The position numbers and the translations under genes are program-made. Below are positions 56,901 to 64,000 of a stretch of 64,000 bases of DNA, in pieces. Every line of letters begins with the position of its first letter. Position 1 is the first letter of the stretch. Under the pieces are notes generated by a model. That model saw only the letters and a list, made by a program, of their open reading frames with translations. It did not search any database and was not told the DNA's origin. The stretch is from positions 62,001 through 126,000 of the forward strand of contig JAFISE010000032.1 in NCBI GenBank assembly GCA_022560025.1. Reading direction: 5' to 3'. Source of the stretch: Stagonosporopsis chrysanthemi. Lineage: Eukaryota; Ascomycota; Dothideomycetes; Pleosporales; Didymellaceae.

Positions 56901-57602
56901 CCAAATGCTGTACCGGCAGCTACAAGTATGCAGTAAGGTGATTCCCAAAGAAGATGCGCAGAATACAGGATTGATCGCGAGCTTGTTGTTAGCTCAACAA
57001 TGTCGATTCTGGGAGAGCTGTTGCAATTATTAGCAACCCCAGTGTTTCCTCAAACATAAGTAGGATTGGTGTGAGGAAAATATGTTCCTACCTGAGAGTA
57101 TGCGCTGTCCCACTCTGCCATTGTATACTGAGCTGTAGAAGGGCATTGTGCGCTGTCACGGCAGCACAAATGCCCTGGTTGTAAATGTCTTCCTCATTCG
57201 GGCTACTCAGTCGAGGCGCAAGGTCGAGAATCCAATCAGGGGCCTTTGCGACATTGGAAAGGCTGACAGACAGCGACTCATGCCCGTGGTGGTCTGGCGC
57301 AGTGGTGATTCGAAGGGCACGGACAACACGTCCACCCCAAACCACAAGCTTTGTCACGTTATTGAATTCTTCAGCATACACACATATGCCATGCACAGCT
57401 TGAGCTTTGAAGACGCGCTTGGAGGCGATGTATTGTGAGCTCTTGGCGTGATAGAAGCGAAGAAATGGTCCTTCGGCGGCGATCAAAAGCGCTCCGCACG
57501 AGGCCAATGCGGTCACTGGTACACGAGTGCTTTCATGCTGGCTGTATCAGCAATGTTATGCAGATTGTTCCAACGGATACTCACGTGAAGTGTGGGTGAC
57601 AT
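53965..57602 (-). CDS. WDR6/Rtt10-like WD40 protein (Trm734 type)
   Basis: Four exons in transcript order (57602-57585, 57537-57092, 57017-54701, 54654-53965) encode 1156 aa. Exon 1 has only six codons. Each splice keeps frame: LH|HEST, HTLR(S)|SPRIDIVEL and SSVK|TYRYDP. WD-type repeats run throughout, with GHEGSIFDVRIS, VIASCSDDRTIRLWDV, GHTSRVWRVRFL, LLSAGEDATSRTWELV, RHTTGIQHLQWSDDGEYLFSSAG and, near the end, TSGNDEWVRLWEV. Length and repeat density match WDR6/Rtt10. In yeast Rtt10 (Trm734) partners Trm7 for 2'-O-methylation of tRNA position 34. The last donor GTAAGG (after LDLPPE) is left unspliced here; splicing to an AAG at ~53891 would place a stop immediately after it. The gene is divergent from PBDC1 with a 259-bp shared promoter. 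Confidence 0.87.
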
Positions 57603-57861
57603 TGGCAAGCAATGCTACTGCTATCAGATGGAAAGCCGCAGCTTGCCGTGGAATTTTTGGTGTTCAGTCGCGCCCGCACTGGCGCTGTCAGTTGGAATGG
57701 CGGGGTCTTTCAAATGACGGAGCCTCTCACTTTCGACACGAAATTTACACCACTTTGCGCCCAACGCTACCGGCACACCACCCGCCATCGCATAACATAG
57801 ATTTCTTTCCAGACCATATTCACCCTCGTACAATAACTCTACGAACCTCGCACACGCAAAC

Positions 57862-58416
57862 ATGTCCCTCGGCGCACCCGGCGTTCCGCTCGATGCCGAG
57901 CATGCAGACAACTTCGAGGACATCGAGAAGCAGTTCGCAGTAAAGGGTGCGCAAATTCATACAGCCAGCACGAGACTCTGCTAATAGGCTGCGCAGTCGT
58001 ACAACACATGGAGACATACTGGAACATTCTCGAAAAGGTCAAGGGCTCGACTCTACGCCTGACCAAGCTTGACGACGAGATCTACGAGCACTTCCAGAAG
58101 GAGTTCCCAGACTTCGATGCGTCAGCCACAATAAATGAGGACGAGATGAAGAGCAAGGCCGGTAAGGAGAGGTGGCGCAACTTCATCACCCATTATGAGA
58201 AGAAGGTGGACGACTACAACTTCGGTGCCATGCTGCGCGCAAGCCCGAAGACCGACTACACACAGGATGGGACTATCTTTGCAGTACGCATGCAGTTCTA
58301 TGCTGTCGAGATCGCCCGGTAAGTCATTCGTTCAGAGTCGTGCGCACAGAGCTGACAGGCGCAGCAATCGCCAGGGTTTGAACGACTGGGTCTACGAGCA
58401 GGCCCAGAAGAAATAG
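57862..58416 (+). CDS. PBDC1/Ypl225w family protein (eEF1A folding chaperone)
   Basis: Three exons (57862-57946, 57997-58318, 58365-58416) give 152 aa. The splices are FAVK|VVQHMETYWNILEKV and VEIAR|NRQGLNDWVYEQAQKK. Family features are DAEHADNFEDIEKQF near the start, METYWNILEKVKGSTLRLTKLDDEIYEHF, KERWRNFITHYEKKVDDYNFG and the MLRASPKTDYTQD segment. The size matches the family. The yeast homologue Ypl225w assists cotranslational folding of translation elongation factor eEF1A; that function is established there and inferred here. A divergent arrangement with a tRNA-modification gene may couple two translation-related functions. Confidence 0.9.
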
Positions 58417-59128
58417 ACGGCTCTAAGGCGGCACGACTACGACCTGACCGCAAGTCACACAAAGGCTATAAAGCGCCCTGCATTGTCCTTCTGTGGGCTG
58501 GATCTCCTCCACGATATCTTAAGGTCCTACCATAGTTCTACCATACGTCCCAAGTCGACGCCGTATAGACGACTATACACCATCTTTATACCCGCCGTCT
58601 TACTCAGATCGCCATGCCTTCGCCCGGCCCACTCGATTGCACGAGTAATAGTGAATATTAGATTAGGTAGTATCGAGACATGAAGCTCTCGCCTACTTGC
58701 GAGAGAAGGTTGTCTGCGGCTCGCAATGCTCAAGTTGCCAACACCTAACGAATTGACGCAATTTTGGTGACTTTCTCAAGACTTCTGACCGTTTTCCTCT
58801 CACGCTTTTCGTTCTTGATGGGTTACTGTCGTGTGGCGTTGAAAGGAGCGGGCGTGGCTATTGGGCGAACCTGCGTTGGTGGTTTGTGAGCAAGAACAAT
58901 AGCAAGAACAATAGCAAGGTCAGACAAAGTAACCTATGCAAACAGTTCTTCTAGATCAGCAATGCGCCGGCTAAGCGTGCATGCGGAGAGCGGCCACTAT
59001 GCCACTTGTGGTAACTCCTTTCCTTTCACTTACAATGTATTTGCATCGTTTTGCCCTCGCCGGTTATTCTAGTTTGAAACATTTACACTCGTTTTGTGGA
59101 CTGCGAGTCCCTCCAACCAACAATCCTA
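58417..59128. other. Intergenic region, promoter of the ABC exporter
   Basis: This 712 bp contains two and a half copies of an AGCAAGAACAAT 12-mer at 58889-58917. No gene is supported. The right end should be the promoter of the Ste6-like transporter. Confidence 0.5.
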
Positions 59129-62100
59129 ATGGTAACCACTCCAGATAACAAACGAGGCGAGAAAGAAGTGAGCTCCACGCAAGTCAGCGAAGAAAAAAAG
59201 TTCGCTGCCCAAGTAGGATGGAAGGCGCTCTTCGGCTTCACCACAACCAGTCACATCCCAGTCCTGATCAGCGCGCTCACTAGTGCAGCTGCCGCCGCCG
59301 CAACCCTTCCTATCTTCTCTATAGTATATGGTCTTGTCTTTGGAGCGTACTCAGACTTTGGTGCTGGGAGAACAAATGGCGATGAGCTCCTCAGCGAAGT
59401 ATCAAGGTTGTGTCTGATTCTAGTCGGCGTCGCAGCTGCCAATTGGGTCTTCAACAGCGTTTTCTTCTTCCTGTTCTTGCTCTTCGGAGAGCTACAAGCG
59501 AAAAGTGCAAGGATCCGGATCTTCAATGTGCTCATCCGAAAAGATATGGCATGGTTCGACACAAGAGAGAGCGGTATTGCTGCGTTTTTACCTACTGTCC
59601 AACTGTGAGCAGCTCCCAGCCTTGCCCAGTGAGCGTAGCTGACCATGATCAGACACATCCGCGATCTACAACTCTCGGTATCTGCACCTTTCGGTGAAGG
59701 ACTGCAATGCATCATCGCTGCGATCGCTGCTATTGGGGTTGCATTCTACTACTCCTGGAACTTGACACTGGTCATAATCTGCACGGTTCCGGTGATTTAC
59801 CTTGCAGAAGCATATTTGTCGAAGCAGTTGAATCAACGAACACACGAACAGGCAGACCAGCTTCAGATGGCATTGAAGTACATCACCAACGCTATCCAGA
59901 GCATCGAGACGGTAAAGTGCTTCAACGGCGAGAGTTACGAGTCGCAAGCATTCACCAGAACTGCCTCTCTTGCCGCAAAGATGTACAAGCGAGTCGCCAA
60001 TCTGCGATCCATGCAGATTGGCTTGATACAGTTCTTCACCTTCACCGTCTTCGTTCAAGGCTTTGCTTATGGCTCTCATTTAATCAGATCCGGGAACCTC
60101 GATGTCGAGAGTGTTATCACCACATTCTGGGCAGCGCTTTTAGCAATCGGAGGCATCACTGGATTCTTGCCACAATTTATCGTGCTCCAGAAAGGCAAAG
60201 TATCCGGTGGTAAGCTGCGAGCCATGATAGAGCAACTATCTGAAGGGGACGGACCTCGAGAGATGCAAGGAGAGATGCAAGGAGAGATGCAAGGAGAAAT
60301 CAAACCATCAAAGTGCCTGGGCGACATTGAATTCCGTACAGTCAGTCAACCTTCCCTGATCCTGCCACAGCGGTATTGAAACTCATCTATCAGGTCTCGT
60401 TTTCATATCCCACAAGAGTGGACGAGATTGCTCTTCAAGACGCCACGCTCTTCTTTCCAGCGGGAGAGACAACATTCGTTATAGGCAAGAGCGGATCAGG
60501 TAAGAGCACTCTAGGCCAGCTGCTTGTGCGGTTCTATCAGCCATCTTCAGGCCAAGTGCTGCTGGATCATGTGCCGCTTGACTCTCTCGATGTGCATTGG
60601 TTGCGACAGAATGTGACACTGGTGGAGCAGCATAGTGTCCTGTTCAACGATAGTATCCACAACAATATCGCTTTAGGCGATCGAAGCGGGACCATATCGA
60701 TAGACGACATCAAGAACGCTGTCAGCTTTGCAATGCTGGAACAAGTCGTAGAAGGCCTCCCGGCAGGCCTTGAGACCAACCTTGGCGCAAAGGGCAGCTC
60801 TTTGAGCGGCGGACAGAAGCAAAGAATGGCCTTGGCGCGTGCTCGGATCCGAGATACACCTATCCTGATTCTGGATGAGTCAACCAGTGCCCTCGATTAT
60901 GTCACACGCGCGATGATTCTCCATGCTATACGTGGCTGGCGTGCCGGGAAAACAACCATTGTCATAACGCACGACATCTCTCAAATACAAGCAGACGATT
61001 TCCTCTACCTTCTCGACAATGCGCAGGTTCTTCAAGAGGGTTATCGTAAAGATCTGGAAGAGCAATCTGGAACATTTCAGTCCTTCCTGAGTTCGCACGT
61101 CGAAGAAACAGATGATGATCAAAGTGACGGTTTGGAGGACGAGCACGAAGACGCTGAAACGGATGAGCTAATGTCGCTGTATCGTGATTCCTGGTTTAAT
61201 TCAACACTTACGAAACGACCACTATCTGCAGCATTGTTCGGACAATCTGTGTTGTCAGCTTTCCAGACAGAAGGCGCACTGGGGCAGGCTGATGCCCTCA
61301 CCAGCACGACAAACAATCGCTTCCTAGAATCGCGCGAAGAAGAGGATAACGCCCTCGAAGAAGGATTCCAATCACTTCAAGCTACAAGGGTGTCACGCAG
61401 ACTTCCAGCGGAGCCGTTATCGCCTATATCAGATGCATCTGGGCTAAATCAATTCAACACTGCGCGTACTTCAAGAACTCTTCTCAACGATCGTTTATCG
61501 AAACGGCACTCGATCAAGGAGCGGGATTACGGCTCGCGACGAACTTCTCAGGGACTACCACGGCCGATGTCGAGCCACTCTGCGTATCCGAAGCGACTGT
61601 CCATCGCTACCGCGCGCACTTCGCAACTTCCTCAGTCTGGAAAGGACTCGCAACGGAAGAAGCTCCGAACCCGATTGAATCTCGAGACACTTGATGCCAA
61701 CTTAAAGTTGCCATCGGATTCGCTCTCTTTGACGCACATTTTGAGGACTGTGTGGCCGAGCCTCAACTGGAAGTCTCGTCTCGCTCTACTCGCTGCCATC
61801 TTAGCCACGCTCGTGCACGCAGTCGCAACGCCAGTATTTGCTTGGGTGTTTTCGCAGCTGCTGGCTACATTCTACGCAGTCCAAGACGTGAAATCCGAGG
61901 CGATCCGTTATGTGATGGTTATCCTAGGTATCGCAGTGGTGGATGGTCTTGCCGAGTACAACATGTTCTACCTGTTTGACAGCGTTGCTCAGTCTTGGGT
62001 TTTGACACTAAAGACTGAGGCATTGCGACGTATACTTAAACAACCCCGCGAGTTCTTCGACAAGGATGAGAACAACATGGTGCATCTAGCGGAGACCCTG

Positions 62101-63675
62101 GACCACTTCGCCGAAGAAGCTCGCAACCTTCCAGGACGCTTTGCAGGCATATTCCTTTCCATGTTCCTTGTCATGTCAATCTCGATCATTTGGAGCATGT
62201 CCATTTCCTGGAAGTTGACCCTCGTTGCTTTGGCATCAGGGCCTATCATGTATGCTATCACACAGGCATACAATCTGATCAGCAGCCACTGGGAGAATCT
62301 TGCCAACGGGTCGGCCGATAGCGTGGGCCAGATACTTCACGAAACTTTTGTCAACATTCGTACTGTGCGCTGTCTGACCCTGGAAGATCATTTCCAGAAA
62401 CAGTATGAGCAAGCAACAGCGAGCGCTTTGAAAATCGGCGTGAAGCGCGCAATCTACTCCGGATCGATCTTTGGCCTCCTCAATACTTCTTCCCAGTTCA
62501 TTATCATCACTCTCTTCTGGTTCGGAGCATGGCTGATCTCACGTAGAGAGCATACTGTTCTTAGTATCACGGAGACATTCATGATTCTCATGCTGTCTAT
62601 CAACGACCTCAGTCAGATGTCACAATACATGACTCAAGTCAACATTGCCCGAGAAGCTGGCGCACGCCTGCTTCGTCTCGCTCGCCTTCCCGAAACTTCA
62701 CATGAGGATCATGGAACCAACAAGATAGAGTCTGCCGGCGACATCTGCTTCAATAGCGTCTCCTTCACTTACCCTACCCGAAACGACCACCAAGTGTTAC
62801 ATAACATCTCCTTCTCTATCCCTCGTGGCTCTTGTACAGCAATAGTGGGCTCCTCAGGGAGCGGCAAATCCACCATTGCCGCCCTACTACTGAAGCTGTA
62901 TCCCCCGAACCAAAACCTGAACACTTTCCTCGCCTCTGAAGGCAAAGATCTCACTGTTTCAGGCCATAACATCAGAACTCTCGACACTAGCTCCCTCCGC
63001 TCGCATATGGCCATAGTCAGCCAAACACCCGTCCTCTTTCCTGGCACCATCGCACAAAATATCGCGTACGCAATATCGCCATCAAGCCCAGAATCAGGCA
63101 TGGAAAGCATCCGCGCCGCCGCTGACGCAGCAGGCGTGAGCGAATTCATCGACAGCCTGCCCAATGGATACCAAACGCTCATTGGCGACGGCGGCACCGT
63201 GCTCTCTGGAGGCCAAAGCCAGCGGATCGCTATCGCACGCGCACTGGTGCGAAATCCAGACATCCTCATCCTCGACGAGGCGACGAGTGCGCTCGACGTT
63301 GTCGCTGCGAGTACGATCCGCGACACGGTTCTGCGGCTTATTTCCTCGCCCTCTGAGCATGACGATACGGGCGAGTCGCGGCTCAGCCCGGGTAGTAGGA
63401 CCGGTGGGTTTTGGGATGCAAAGGACTGGGACGCGAATGATGGTGTGGTTGGTACGCCGGGCTGGGTTCGTGCGAGAGGCAGGGGTGCGAAGGGCAAAGG
63501 GAAGAAGAAACAAATGACGGTTATTATCATCACGCATGCAAAGGAGATGATGAGTATAGCTGAGCATATCATCATGTTGGACAAGGGGAGGGTCGTTGAG
63601 GAGGGCGGGTTCGCTGAGTTGAAGAGGAAGAGGGGCGGTGCTTTTGCGAAGTTATTGCGAGGAGAAGCAGAGTAA
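59129..63675 (+). CDS. Ste6-like full ABC transporter (a-factor-type pheromone exporter)
   Basis: Three exons (59129-59604, 59653-60340, 60394-63675) give 1481 aa, in TMD1-NBD1-TMD2-NBD2 order. The introns are GTGAGC..ATCAG (TVQ|LHIRDLQL) and GTCAGT..ATCAG (IEFRT|VSFSYPT). NBD1 has Walker A GKSGSGKST (~419-427), the Ste6-style Q-loop VTLVEQHSVLF, signature LSGGQ (~525-529) and Walker B LILDEST. NBD2 has GSSGSGKST (~1205), LSGGQSQR and LILDEATSALD. About 60 low-complexity residues (GRGAKGKGKKK) then separate the D-loop from the H-loop THAKEMM. A ~180-residue linker joins the halves. Yeast Ste6 exports farnesylated a-factor; the substrate here is inferred from the Q-loop and layout. EMQG is repeated three times before NBD1. 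Both ATP sites look catalytically intact. Confidence 0.88.
60261..60300 (+). repeat. In-frame 12-bp minisatellite (EMQG codons)
   Basis: Three tandem copies of GAGATGCAAGGA, plus a fourth ending in GAAATC, encode EMQGEMQGEMQGEI in the linker just before NBD1 of the ABC transporter. Copy number could vary between strains without breaking the frame. Confidence 0.9.
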
Positions 63676-63811
63676 ACGTCGAAACTGCCGAGGTGATACT
63701 TGTGTTTGATGGTTCGAACGTAATTGCAGTTTAAGAATTTCTAGACTACATCTATATGGCCTTGTCCTCATGGTTCCGGATATATCGTACAATGTGTTAC
63801 ACATTAGATTT

Positions 63812-64000
63812 CTAGGAGAAAGCGGAAGGCTCATTCACCCTTGAATCACCCGCTGCGCCCCTTGGGCCGCTAAGCAGATACCGCGCAATATCCCCATCTT
63901 CGTCCTCTGTAGCCCACCGTTTCCGGCGAAAATGAGAGTCGACCCAAGCACTGTGGCTAAACCAAGCCCCACGGCGGCGTTCAATATCCTTGCCTGCCTC
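63812..64000 (-). CDS. 3' end of an unidentified gene (partial, runs off the right edge)
   Basis: Reading leftward from the window end gives 62 codons without interruption, then a TAG at 63812-63814. The sequence has protein-like composition: EAGKDIERRRGAWFSHSAWV, DSHFRRKRWATEDEDGD, IARYLLSGPRGAAGD. Third positions are GC-biased as in neighbouring genes. The start lies outside the window, so the product cannot be named. It is tail-to-tail with the ABC transporter, 136 bp away. Confidence 0.55.
   Translation of the reverse strand, partial: EAGKDIERRRGAWFSHSAWVDSHFRRKRWATEDEDGDIARYLLSGPRGAAGDSRVNEPSAFS

Overview
This window is nuclear DNA of a filamentous ascomycete. Short 5' GT/AG introns of about 45-60 bp with CTAAC- or TGAC-like branch points run through most genes. 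The gene families point the same way: a Zn(II)2Cys6 regulator, a Ste6-type ABC exporter, class II DAHP synthase, Vps62, CSC1/TMEM63 and Tgl-type patatin lipases. The style of the proteins suggests a Dothideomycete, probably Pleosporales, but that placement is an inference. I see no rRNA, CRISPR array, organelle sequence or convincing transposon, and no tRNA that I could defend by eye.

Layout. 0.5-3.0 kb: a cytochrome b561-domain membrane protein. 4.9-7.2 kb: a zinc-cluster transcription factor. 7.2-13.5 kb: a 6.2 kb stretch with no gene I can support. 13.5-23.4 kb: an F-box protein, an unrecognised conserved-looking protein, a Baeyer-Villiger type flavin monooxygenase, a YCR023C-like MFS transporter, a 71-aa spliced small protein, and a GNAT acetyltransferase broken by an apparent one-base frameshift. 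24-31 kb: a three-helix membrane protein, a secreted Vps62-like protein, a BTB/POZ protein and a DUF1989 protein carrying a long charged insert. 31-44 kb: two patatin/DUF3336 lipases about 8 kb apart, mitochondrial t6A synthase Qri7, a cAMP-receptor-like GPCR, class II DAHP synthase, a HYPK-like protein and an AT-hook/membrane-anchor protein. 45-50 kb: a candidate 57-60 aa microprotein gene, a CSC1-type channel and an unrecognised 136-aa protein. 50-64 kb: a large AT-hook/TP-repeat/BRCT nuclear protein, WDR6/Rtt10 (Trm734), PBDC1/Ypl225w, a Ste6-like full ABC transporter, and the 3' end of one more gene at the right edge.

How genes relate. Most are dispersed housekeeping genes, and there is no clear secondary-metabolite cluster. 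Several divergent pairs share short promoters: Tgl-like/Qri7 (232 bp), WDR6/PBDC1 (259 bp, both translation-related) and DAHP synthase/HYPK (590 bp). The last promoter holds a perfect TGACTCA general-amino-acid-control site near the DAHP synthase gene and an ATTGGCCAAT double CCAAT box near HYPK. Gene models were built by hand from reading frames and splice motifs. Start codons given here are real ATGs unless stated otherwise.
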